From Methanoregulaceae archaeon (GTDB lineage Archaea > Halobacteriota > Methanomicrobia > Methanomicrobiales > Methanospirillaceae): a stretch of DNA of 14,353 nucleotides. The DNA lies in NCBI GenBank assembly GCA_028679405.1, contig JAJRBP010000035.1, positions 1 through 14,353 on the forward strand, written 5' to 3'. A program made the translations under genes and the position numbers. Within the stretch, counting starts at the first letter, position 1; each line of letters begins with the position of its first letter. Positions 6,827-13,114 of the stretch are shown in pieces. Below the pieces are notes generated by a model. The model ran no database searches, had not been told where the DNA came from, and was given only the letters and a program-made list of their open reading frames with translations.

Positions 6827-8068
6827 TCAGACGAACAGAATCCGCTGGTGATTACTTAACGTGCCTTTCTGAGGACTGAACAGTAGCTTTCCAAGATCTT
6901 TTGCGGTGATTTCCAGCACTCCCTTTATATCCCTGCTCATCGTTACGCCCCGGTGCTGGAATGACGGCTGATACGCGTAAAGTTCTATCTGGTCAATTCC
7001 GGCAGCCGTATCGATAACCTCCTGCATTGAAAAGATCATATCTGCAGTCTCCTGGTGGTGCATACCGGTAAGACAGTAAATGCCATCCTCGATAAATACG
7101 ATCCTGGCCGGGATTTTCCCGTATGCACATGCGATTGCAAATGAGAGACCCCCAAACGTATCTTCCGTTGAATATGGCGTCCTGGTAACGAGCAATATAA
7201 CCGGTGGCGGGCTTCGGTCCTTGTGCAACCGCTGACCATGGGAAGATCCCGGCGGCCTGATATCAATCATCGCAGATGACTCTCCGAAAATGGGATGACC
7301 GGCCTTAAAACGCTCGATTATCTCGCTTAAATTTCGGATCCTGCTGGGTTCGATTGTACAGTTGGAAACAATCATTCCGTGTCCGTCATCCCATGTGGCA
7401 TATCCCCTGGCTGTGGCACATCGCTCACATGCAATGACCTTGAAATTGAGATCTTTTTTCCGCGAGATCTCATGCAAATCAAGGAATCCCTGGCCAATAT
7501 TCCTGAATTCTGCTGGTTTCTGGTTGACATGGAGTGCATGTACCCCGTCAAGGTACGCGTATAACTCGGGTGACAACTGTTCCTCGGTTGCAGCATGAAG
7601 GCAGTCGACTGCGTTCCGGCATGACCCGTACATGTAGGGCGACTTTGTCAACATGTACCCGATTGTTAACGACGCCGGTTCCAGCTGGCGACCGATCCTG
7701 ATGATCTCGCGCCAGAACGAGCGTGGATAACTGCTCTGCCTGCCATTCTGGTCGAATATCTGGCCGGGGTACTTCATCTTGAGAGAATCAACCGACAGCC
7801 CCCGGAGATCGAGCTCCTCCCGGTCGCAGACGATCCAGACCTGCGGGAGTCCAAGAATGATCTCCCAGATCGGGAGATTTTCCCTGTCGACCAGACTGTA
7901 GAGTGCGTCTCCCGTCAGGAAAAAAATAAAATAAGGTGGTTTTCCTTCCGGGGCCTGACGCAGGGCGTCAGGGTGAAGACTGACAAAATAAAACTTCAGA
8001 GACCCTGCAATCCAGGTAAGGCGTTCAGTGGTCAGCGCATCTCCGAGGAGAAATGGGTTGGGCGTCAT
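6827..8068 (-). CDS. Three-domain DsrE/DsrF/DsrH-like fusion protein
   Basis: This 413-residue protein appears to hold three DsrE-superfamily domains, the fold of the TusBCD/DsrEFH sulfur-relay proteins. Domain 1 (about 22-108) has YFIFFLTGDALYSL and VCDREELDLRGLS, with C81 just before an RG. Domain 2 (about 133-252) has TIGYMLTKSPYMYG, YLDGV and VIACERCATARGY; C214 lies seven residues before RG (221-222), the spacing of the catalytic TusD/DsrE cysteine, and C217 is adjacent. Domain 3 (about 288-413) has LLVTRTPYSTED and IVFIEDGIYCL, typical of DsrF/TusC; Y366 occupies the cysteine position before RG (373-374). The chain ends in an ITAKDLGKLLF segment. In bacteria such proteins form a heterohexamer passing persulfide from TusA. 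Domain assignment is by motif reading and the role is inferred. A TATA-like box about 28 bases upstream suggests a leaderless mRNA. Confidence 0.65.
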   Translation of the reverse strand: MTPNPFLLGDALTTERLTWIAGSLKFYFVSLHPDALRQAPEGKPPYFIFFLTGDALYSLVDRENLPIWEIILGLPQVWIVCDREELDLRGLSVDSLKMKYPGQIFDQNGRQSSYPRSFWREIIRIGRQLEPASLTIGYMLTKSPYMYGSCRNAVDCLHAATEEQLSPELYAYLDGVHALHVNQKPAEFRNIGQGFLDLHEISRKKDLNFKVIACERCATARGYATWDDGHGMIVSNCTIEPSRIRNLSEIIERFKAGHPIFGESSAMIDIRPPGSSHGQRLHKDRSPPPVILLVTRTPYSTEDTFGGLSFAIACAYGKIPARIVFIEDGIYCLTGMHHQETADMIFSMQEVIDTAAGIDQIELYAYQPSFQHRGVTMSRDIKGVLEITAKDLGKLLFSPQKGTLSNHQRILFV

Positions 8069-8092
8069 AATCCGTTGGGATAGTAAGATTCC

Positions 8093-8100
8093 ATAAATAA
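8093..8100 (-). promoter_or_regulatory. TATA box for the DsrE-fusion gene
   Basis: TTATTTAT on the minus strand is centred about 28 bases before the ATG at 8068. This is the distance expected from a TATA box to the transcription start, so the message would begin at or next to the start codon. No Shine-Dalgarno is seen, which agrees. Confidence 0.5.
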
Positions 8101-8353
8101 CTAGAAGGTGACAAAGGAAAAGAGTTGTTATTGTTCTTCAGTGTGGCATTTTCCATAACGGTTGAAGAATCCGGCACAGTCCCGGACCGGGAGACAGGAC
8201 GATCATCAGGAAGGCCTGCGTACAGCGCTGCGGAAGGCTGTGGTTCTAAAAACGGCCCAGGCCTAGCAAGTGCCGGCCAGGGAACCCGTTTCACCGGCCG
8301 TCTTCTCTCATCCAAAGTGTTTTACCTGTCCAAATAGTATAGGAAAACCGATC
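8101..8353. other. Divergent intergenic region upstream of rubredoxin
   Basis: No convincing gene lies here. It contains the dyad TCCCGGACCGGGA at 8180-8192, a possible operator or hairpin. A T-rich stretch near 8317-8330 precedes the rubredoxin gene, but I could not place a rubredoxin TATA box with confidence. Confidence 0.35.
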
Positions 8354-8366
8354 AGGAGATGTCACG

Positions 8367-8528
8367 ATGAACGACGTGTACGTATGCAAGATGTGTGGCC
8401 ACAGGTATGATCCCCGGAAAGGAGAGCCGCTACAGAATCTGAAGCCAGGAATCGAATTCTCTGATCTCCCTGAAACCTGGACATGCCCGGTATGCGGGTT
8501 CTCGAAACGGACATATATTAAAGCCTGA
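8367..8528 (+). CDS. Rubredoxin
   Basis: This 53-residue protein is a complete rubredoxin. The single iron is held by C7-x2-C10 (VCKMCGHRYDP) and C40-x2-C43 (TCPVCGF). The family features KGEP at 18-21, GIEFSDLPETW and the terminal YIKA are present. AGGAG at 8354-8358 is eight bases before the ATG. Rubredoxins carry single electrons, often to rubrerythrin-type peroxidases or to flavodiiron oxygen reductases. The two rubrerythrin-like proteins in this window lack their own rubredoxin domain and are plausible partners, though they are 6.5 kb away. The gene stands alone between two leftward genes. Its small size makes it easy to miss in automatic ORF calling. Confidence 0.95.
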   Translation: MNDVYVCKMCGHRYDPRKGEPLQNLKPGIEFSDLPETWTCPVCGFSKRTYIKA

Positions 8529-8689
8529 GATCTCCCCCGGGTTTTAAGGCAGTCCAGGGATACCGGTCGGAATCTGATGTATTTCCGGATCTCCTGGATG
8601 TCGATCTCCTCCTGAATTCCGGGAGCAGTTTCACATAAAATATGTCACAACAGAGATCCGTTGAACGAGAATATTGGAAAAATTTTCTT
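8529..8689. other. Convergent gap after rubredoxin
   Basis: No gene is seen. On the minus strand, AAATTTTTCC (8677-8686) directly follows the stop of the leftward gene and may end its transcript; the rubredoxin end has TTTT at 8543-8546. Confidence 0.35.
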
Positions 8690-9271
8690 TTATTTTCCTT
8701 TTTTACGCTTTTTCTCCTCGATCGCTTCCTTCACCTCATCACAATGCATCACCGTATCGTATGTGACCCCGGTCAGGCAGTACCCCTGGCGATCAAGTGC
8801 GTAGACAGGAAATTTTTTCAGGTCCTCAGGAATAGGGGTTGTGGCCAGCTTCGAAAAGTTCAGGAGATCTTCCACGTGCAGGCCGATTTTCTCACATATC
8901 TCTCTAAGTTCCCTGATCCAGTTCTTAAGGTCCCGCACATCGATGCCATCCCATTTGAAGATCTGGTAGACCTTCATGTACGCATCCCGCTCAAGTGCGA
9001 CATGGGTCACGTTCCTGTCAGATTTTAAATAAAACTCGAGGAACTGACGAACATCCTTGACCTGTTGTGCCGATTCGTAGGCTGTGGCGCGACATTCCTT
9101 GATCATGCCCCTGAATTCCTCGGGTGTGAGCGTACCGCCCAGTCTTGCAATATCCTTTGATAAAACTTTCAGGTCTTCCTCGATCGCTTTCATGTCTTCG
9201 ATGGAATCGGAAAATTTCTGGTTGAGTTCCACCCCGAAAAAAGCTTCCATGTGTTCGGACCCATTACTCAT
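8690..9271 (-). CDS. Hypothetical helical protein
   Basis: I do not recognise this 193-residue protein. It is mostly predicted helix, with charged, possibly coiled segments (about 20-45 and 60-85), no membrane span and no signal peptide. A region around 100-140 (FKWDGIDVRDLKNWIRELREICEKIG) looks like a compact helical unit. The C-terminal part has YALDRQGYCLTGVTYDTVMHCDEV with C165 and C177 and a basic tail (EEKKRKKGK). Other cysteines are C60 and C126. The start at 9271 is preferred over 9292 because an AT-rich TATA-like box (9291-9299) lies about 24 bases upstream, suggesting a leaderless message. It is transcribed away from the sulfite-reductase-like gene, with only 79 bases between them, so joint regulation is possible. 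A zinc- or iron-binding C-terminus is speculation. Confidence 0.6.
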   Translation of the reverse strand: MSNGSEHMEAFFGVELNQKFSDSIEDMKAIEEDLKVLSKDIARLGGTLTPEEFRGMIKECRATAYESAQQVKDVRQFLEFYLKSDRNVTHVALERDAYMKVYQIFKWDGIDVRDLKNWIRELREICEKIGLHVEDLLNFSKLATTPIPEDLKKFPVYALDRQGYCLTGVTYDTVMHCDEVKEAIEEKKRKKGK

Positions 9272-9290
9272 ACCTATGAATTGGTATATC

Positions 9291-9299
9291 ATAATTATA
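9291..9299 (-). promoter_or_regulatory. TATA-like box in a divergent promoter region
   Basis: TATAATTAT on the minus strand lies about 24 bases before the ATG at 9271. The symmetric sequence could also serve the rightward gene at 9351, giving that gene a leader of roughly 30 bases. Confidence 0.4.
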
Positions 9300-9350
9300 G
9301 ATTTTTGTAAGATGGTAATGTCTATGTGTTAACCCGACTAAGAATGCTCT

Positions 9351-10256
9351 ATGTCAAGACGGTTGCCAGTCAACCAGGGATTATACACAAGAGGAGGTAT
9401 CATCACAGAACGGGATCCCGATTACTGTATCGTCAGGCTCCGGATGCCGGCCGGCATGGTGACTCCAGAACAGATCCAGGGGATTGGCGCGATAGCGAGT
9501 AAATACGGAGTGGAGAAGATCCATCTTACCACCCGGCAGACGGTGGAACTGCCTCACGTAGATCCCTCACGTATCGAGGATCTCGTGGACGATCTCGAAA
9601 AGAATGGGACTCCTCTCGGAGCAGAACGCGAAGAGGTCGTCAATATCACCGCCTGCCTCGGCACCCGTCACTGCAAGTTCGCGAACATCGACAGCATCGC
9701 ACTCGCCGAAGAGATTGACACGCGTTTCTTCGGAAAGGAACTTCCCATCAAGGTCAGGATCGCGATATCGGCATGTCCTAACGGTTGCGAGAGCGAACGA
9801 CTCAACGAGATCGGAATTACTGGCATCAGGAGACCGATCAGGGACCCGGGGCTTTGCACGGGCTGCGGGACGTGTATTCACTACTGCCGTGAAAAAGCAA
9901 TAATTGTGGAAGACGGAATCATTGTCCTGAACAAGGGAAAATGCATGGAGTGTGGTTTCTGTATCCTCCCGTGTCCATTTGGTATTCTCAAGGGTGAAGA
10001 CCCGGCATACCGCATCACTGTCGGGGGACACCGGGGGAGGCACCCTAAGATTGGGCGTCACCTAATCACGGTAAAATCAACCGAGGATGTGATCCAGGTT
10101 GTCGACAGGGTAATATACTGGATCCACAGGCAGGCATCGAGCGGAAGCCTTCTGCCCGAGCAGCTGGACGAACTCGAGTTCGAAGAGTTCAGAAAAACAA
10201 TCCAGACTCTGATTCCGGAAGAATTACCGGTCCCGGGCTCTGTTCAGGTGGGATAA
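9351..10256 (+). CDS. Small dissimilatory-type sulfite reductase-like protein (Dsr-LP)
   Basis: This 301-residue protein joins a siroheme sulfite/nitrite reductase half-module to a ferredoxin domain. TTRQTVELPHV at 60-70 is the substrate/siroheme-binding region. The siroheme-[4Fe-4S] cysteines are C102-x5-C108 and C142-x3-C146. The inserted double ferredoxin has C169/C172/C175/C179 and C198/C201/C204/C208. This layout matches AsrC-like proteins and the small Dsr-like proteins of methanogens, and resembles the C-terminal half of F420-dependent sulfite reductase (Fsr); the F420H2-binding N-terminal half of Fsr is absent. Likely electron donors are ferredoxin-like carriers. The substrate may be sulfite or another small sulfur or nitrogen species. 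It sits between a DsrE-fusion gene and a TusA/YeeE unit, which supports a sulfur role. The fold is sure; the reaction is inferred. Confidence 0.88.
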   Translation: MSRRLPVNQGLYTRGGIITERDPDYCIVRLRMPAGMVTPEQIQGIGAIASKYGVEKIHLTTRQTVELPHVDPSRIEDLVDDLEKNGTPLGAEREEVVNITACLGTRHCKFANIDSIALAEEIDTRFFGKELPIKVRIAISACPNGCESERLNEIGITGIRRPIRDPGLCTGCGTCIHYCREKAIIVEDGIIVLNKGKCMECGFCILPCPFGILKGEDPAYRITVGGHRGRHPKIGRHLITVKSTEDVIQVVDRVIYWIHRQASSGSLLPEQLDELEFEEFRKTIQTLIPEELPVPGSVQVG

Positions 10257-10487
10257 TCTTTGCGACTTCCCACATCGGTAACTTCCTAAAAAAACAAAAT
10301 ATTTCGATATCCGTCTGTATAAAAATCCACAATATTATTTCTGTGAACTTCGGGTCGCGAACGAAAACGCCTGCCATAGCTACCCGTCAGTATCTTCTTC
10401 CTGGATATTCACTTCGACGAAGATAGGAAAGTGCCCGGAATCTCCGTTCCTTTTATTTCCCCATCAATCCGTTACCAGTTGTCTCAT
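10257..10487. other. Convergent intergenic region
   Basis: No gene is seen. An A7 run (10289-10295) follows the rightward gene. The leftward TusA-like gene ends opposite it, with AT-rich sequence at 10295-10340. No strong stem-loop was found. Confidence 0.35.
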
Positions 10488-10784
10488 TTATCCCGTCGGT
10501 GCAACAGGGGAGCGGAACAAAATGATATGATCTTCCCTGTCTTCTTCCTGTTGATCTTTCCGCATATCTACATGGATGCGGCCCGCATCGAGTGTCCTGA
10601 ACGTCAGCCGGTAGCCATCGTCCGAAAAAGGACCTTCGATCGTATCCTTCTGATCCAGGCGGATGATGAACTCGACGGCCTCACCGGCAGGCAGATTTCT
10701 GAGCCGTAACTTGAGTCGGATCATCAGGCTCGTGCAGGTGAAATCTGAGTAATCCGGTATTTCGGCAAATCTTAGAAGTCCCAT
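10488..10784 (-). CDS. TusA-like protein with altered active-site motif
   Basis: A 98-residue protein whose first 76 residues follow the TusA pattern: DYSDFTCTSLMIRLKLRLRN, then LPAGEAVEFII, a variable helix, GYRL and a final strand pair with IHVDMRK. The TusA cysteine is kept as C17, but the CPxP motif reads CTSL, so both helix-capping prolines are missing. A charged tail (77-98) is added. Canonical TusA carries persulfide on this cysteine. This version could be a divergent carrier, a scaffold or a non-sulfur relative. It is the last gene of the leftward unit: its ATG is three bases after the TusA stop, and GGAGTGAT spans that stop, so translation is probably coupled. Homology is a pattern call without alignment software. 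Confidence 0.6.
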   Translation of the reverse strand: MGLLRFAEIPDYSDFTCTSLMIRLKLRLRNLPAGEAVEFIIRLDQKDTIEGPFSDDGYRLTFRTLDAGRIHVDMRKDQQEEDREDHIILFRSPVAPTG

Positions 10785-10787
10785 GGA

Positions 10788-11012
10788 TCACTCCTTCGTA
10801 AGGGTTATCTCCCAGTTTCCGGATCCGACTTTCACGACCTTGGCATCAATACCTGACGACTGTGCAATCTCCGGGATGGCCTCAATTGCGGGCGGGCAAT
10901 CAACTTTCACAACGAAGACATCTCCAGGATTCATCTTTTTGATCTCTTTCCTGACCAATATTGCTGGTAATGGACAGACCTGTCCAAGATAGTCAAGAGT
11001 TTTTGTTGCCAT
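10788..11012 (-). CDS. tusA: TusA-family sulfur carrier protein
   Basis: This 74-residue protein is a complete TusA/SirA-like carrier. The strand TLDYLGQV leads into CPLP (C13-P16), the motif whose cysteine carries a persulfide, then a helix ILVRKEIKKM, the turn NPGDVFVVKVD, a second helix IEAIPEIAQSSG and the end strand WEITLTKE. The start at 11012 fits family length and has GGGGAG about nine to ten bases upstream; a much longer in-frame opening to 11624 overlaps the transporter genes and is not coding. It lies 14 bases after the second transporter half-gene and just before the TusA-like gene, so it is probably cotranscribed with both. YeeE/YedE transporters and TusA are often neighbours, fitting delivery of imported sulfur to this carrier. 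Confidence 0.92.
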   Translation of the reverse strand: MATKTLDYLGQVCPLPAILVRKEIKKMNPGDVFVVKVDCPPAIEAIPEIAQSSGIDAKVVKVGSGNWEITLTKE

Positions 11013-11026
11013 ACTTTTTCTCTCCC

Positions 11027-11548
11027 CTACAGACCTGCCCCTTTCATCAGACCCACTACCCATGCTGACAGGAATGCGGCAAAAACCACTGCACCTATAC
11101 ACATTCCGATTACGAAAAACAGGGACTTCGTGTTTCCTTCGGAGGTCATCGTGACCTGCCTGAGCGGACAACCGCCGACAAATACTCCCACCAGACCTAC
11201 TACGAGGCCGCTTATCACCGTGAGTACGACATAGCCGATACCCGATAATCCTGCCGGAGATCCCGGGATCGGTGAAAGAATTCCGTTTTTCACTACCCAT
11301 GGAAAACCTGCGAATGCCGACGGGATCAAGAGGGAAAAGATAATGTAACCGATGAGTGCGCCGATTATCAGCGTGAGGTATCCCCAGACAAGGCGGGTAT
11401 GTTTGAACAGGAAGAGATCCCGGAATCCTCCGACCGAACAGAACCGTGATCTCTGGGCGAGGTATCCGATCAGAATTCCGAACAAGACGGTCACGATGGG
11501 AACAGCGACGACCGCAGCCTGTTTTGAGAGCCAGCCCTCGAGCGCCAT
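11027..11548 (-). CDS. YeeE/YedE-type sulfur transporter, second half-gene
   Basis: A 173-residue membrane protein with about five hydrophobic helices (roughly 12-30, 54-75, 102-125, 141-163 and a short region near the end). Family signatures are QRSRFCSVGGFRD with C37, and GGCPLRQ with C127; C150 lies in a later helix. In TsuA/YeeE transporters such cysteines line the thiosulfate path and relay the substrate by transient interactions. The full family has about 350 residues in two repeats; this protein is one repeat and its upstream neighbour the other. The start ATG overlaps the neighbour's stop by one base (TAATG) with GGAGGGAA upstream, so expression is coupled. Substrate (thiosulfate or another sulfur species) is inferred; selenium-related YedE members also exist. 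Confidence 0.85.
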   Translation of the reverse strand: MALEGWLSKQAAVVAVPIVTVLFGILIGYLAQRSRFCSVGGFRDLFLFKHTRLVWGYLTLIIGALIGYIIFSLLIPSAFAGFPWVVKNGILSPIPGSPAGLSGIGYVVLTVISGLVVGLVGVFVGGCPLRQVTMTSEGNTKSLFFVIGMCIGAVVFAAFLSAWVVGLMKGAGL

Positions 11549-12078
11549 TATCGAGTTCCCTCCGTAATCCTGAGGATGACCTGAGTCCCGATGAAGACAC
11601 CGATAATGATGGCGATAACGGCAATTATCGCGATGCCATTTATATATCCCACGTTCAAAGCGATTCGATACGGGCAGCCCGCCATCAGAAGGGCAAAAAC
11701 CATGAACACAAATCCTCCGATACCGTATTTAAGAAATTGAACTGCATCCCCTTTTTTCACACGGAATTCACGGTATACCCTGGCTGAAATATACGCACCG
11801 ATCAGGACTCCGACAATGGTAAGCACGGGCAAAACCGAATTCGCAGATATTGGGGCGATTGCCAGTTTCAGTCCTGTGCCAGCGTTAACGATCCAGTTCA
11901 CAAGGTCGCGGGTATGGCACGCGACGCAGAATCCGTACGCTTCAGGCCCGCCTGCGGTGATAAGCAATGCCTGTACGAATGCTGCCAGAATTCCGATAAC
12001 AAGACCTACGAAGATCGGAAGCTTTGCGAATCTGTCAAGCCCTGAAGGCTCTTCCTCCCCATTTTTTATGTCCGTCAT
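11548..12078 (-). CDS. YeeE/YedE-type sulfur transporter, first half-gene
   Basis: A 176-residue membrane protein homologous in plan to the next gene. A short charged N-terminus is followed by helices at about 20-41, 82-102, 118-136 and 146-168. YGFCVACHTRDL holds C51 and C54, and AGCPYRIAL holds C135, matching the FC and GCP signatures of the family. With the following half-gene it would form the complete two-repeat transporter (176 + 173 residues). The ATG at 12078 is preferred to TTG 12126/ATG 12123 because the best TATA-like box (12141-12146) predicts a transcript starting near 12117, downstream of those codons. It is the first gene of the leftward unit that also encodes TusA. C54, giving CVAC, is unusual and could matter for substrate handling. 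Confidence 0.83.
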   Translation of the reverse strand: MTDIKNGEEEPSGLDRFAKLPIFVGLVIGILAAFVQALLITAGGPEAYGFCVACHTRDLVNWIVNAGTGLKLAIAPISANSVLPVLTIVGVLIGAYISARVYREFRVKKGDAVQFLKYGIGGFVFMVFALLMAGCPYRIALNVGYINGIAIIAVIAIIIGVFIGTQVILRITEGTR

Positions 12079-12140
12079 GGTAAGTACTTTTAACCTCAAA
12101 TTTTCCAATGTTAATGTAATCATCAATTTATTTTTTTAAG

Positions 12141-12146
12141 TATAAA
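12141..12146 (-). promoter_or_regulatory. TATA-like box of the transporter-tusA unit
   Basis: TTTATA on the minus strand, flanked by A/T-rich DNA, would start transcription near 12117. This leaves a leader of about 40 bases before the ATG at 12078. A weak GAGGT lies within that leader. Confidence 0.4.
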
Positions 12147-12275
12147 GGTTATCATTTTTATTTTATTAAATTAATTTAATTTTATTGACTTTCGTAAAAA
12201 AAAGTAGTATATTTTCAATAATCCTGGAAAATGTCTTCCATGTTATTCCCGCAAATGAACGTCACGATAAAATAG
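12147..12275. other. AT-rich intergenic region
   Basis: No gene is seen between the transporter unit and fwdC. The region is markedly richer in A/T than the coding DNA and probably contains the upstream promoter elements of the transporter unit. Confidence 0.4.
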
Positions 12276-12293
12276 AGAAAAGTAGACTTTTCT
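12276..12293 (-). terminator. Possible terminator dyad after fwdC
   Basis: AGAAAAGT and ACTTTTCT form an 8-base dyad around AG, starting about 10 bases past the fwdC stop on the minus strand. TTTTTAG (12293-12299) lies just ahead of it. This fits a transcript end, though a two-base loop must open to at least four. Confidence 0.4.
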
Positions 12294-12303
12294 AAAAATA
12301 GGA

Positions 12304-13104
12304 TCATTTTCTCAGGAATAACTTCCCGTACACGGTCTCGCCCTTCCGCTTCGGGTGGCGTTCTCCGAGATCGCCGATGAACTCGTTGAACTGGGCGGTG
12401 GTTCCGTCAACGTTGAGCTCGACGTCCCGGACATACTTGAACCCGGGCATCATCACGTTCACCGTGCCGAAGACGATGACCTCCCCCTTGACCATCTGGC
12501 CGCCAATCCTTCGGTTGACATTTCCCTTGATGACAATCCTGCCACCCTCTGCGTGGGTCGCGATATGGATATCGGCATTGCCCCCGATAATCATCTCGCC
12601 GCCCCTCATGAAACTCCCGATGTCGCTCCCCACGTTGCCTTTCACCCTGATCAGACCGCCCTGCATGCCGCGCCAGTCGCCACGGTAAGATGCCCCGAGG
12701 AAGTTTCCGGCGTTTCCTTCGATGATGAACTCGCCGCCTTCCATACCGAGCCCGCAGAAGGAGTGCACGTCACCGTTGACGACGATCCGGCCCCCTTTCA
12801 TCCAGGCCCCGGTATACATATCGGTCGTCGAGTTCACGATCACCTCTCCTGCAGTCATCTTCGCCCCGATATACTTCACCTTCGAGCAGTCCCCGTTGAC
12901 GACAATCTGGGTATCGGCCGCGGTCGCACCGGATTCCCCGGCAACGGAGAAATATTCCCCGAGGGTTTTATCTTCCTTCCCCTGGTATACAGGCAGCTTC
13001 TCGATCTCGGCCAGTTTCTTGCCCGCAAACGTGTCCGGGGTGAGGCACTCGACCTCGAGGAAGAGATCGGGCTGCTGTTTCAGATTCAGTGTTACGCTCT
13101 TCAT
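12304..13104 (-). CDS. fwdC: Formylmethanofuran dehydrogenase subunit C
   Basis: This 266-residue subunit belongs to the complex that reduces CO2 to formylmethanofuran, the first step of methanogenesis. It is built of repeated G-G-x-I/V-x-V-x-G-N/D units (GGRIVVNGDV, GGEFIIEGNAG, GGLIRVKGNVG, GGEMIIGGNAD, GGRIVIKGNVN), the beta-helix shared with the glutamate synthase C-terminal domain. In the complex it acts mainly as a structural subunit next to FwdA. The start at 13104 is chosen for GAGGTGA a few bases upstream; a start at 13128 would add eight residues overlapping fwdA. The end YGKLFLRK is typical. It follows fwdA with about ten bases between stop and start. Whether the complex is the molybdenum or tungsten type cannot be decided from this subunit. 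Confidence 0.95.
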   Translation of the reverse strand: MKSVTLNLKQQPDLFLEVECLTPDTFAGKKLAEIEKLPVYQGKEDKTLGEYFSVAGESGATAADTQIVVNGDCSKVKYIGAKMTAGEVIVNSTTDMYTGAWMKGGRIVVNGDVHSFCGLGMEGGEFIIEGNAGNFLGASYRGDWRGMQGGLIRVKGNVGSDIGSFMRGGEMIIGGNADIHIATHAEGGRIVIKGNVNRRIGGQMVKGEVIVFGTVNVMMPGFKYVRDVELNVDGTTAQFNEFIGDLGERHPKRKGETVYGKLFLRK

Positions 13105-13114
13105 GCTCGTCACC

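Noticed and set aside
8125..8337. A 70-codon frame upstream of rubredoxin
   Set aside because: It has no Shine-Dalgarno, no family resemblance and a Gly/Ser/Arg-rich composition; an overlapping antisense frame is equally open.
10431..10709. Rightward 92-codon frame overlapping the TusA-like gene
   Set aside because: The leftward frame shows the TusA pattern, coupling to tusA and a strong Shine-Dalgarno; the rightward one shows nothing.
11013..11624. Long N-terminal extension of the TusA frame
   Set aside because: It overlaps a well-supported transporter gene in another frame, is rich in Arg/Ser, and TusA proteins are about 75 residues. The ATG at 11012 with an upstream GGGGAG is preferred.
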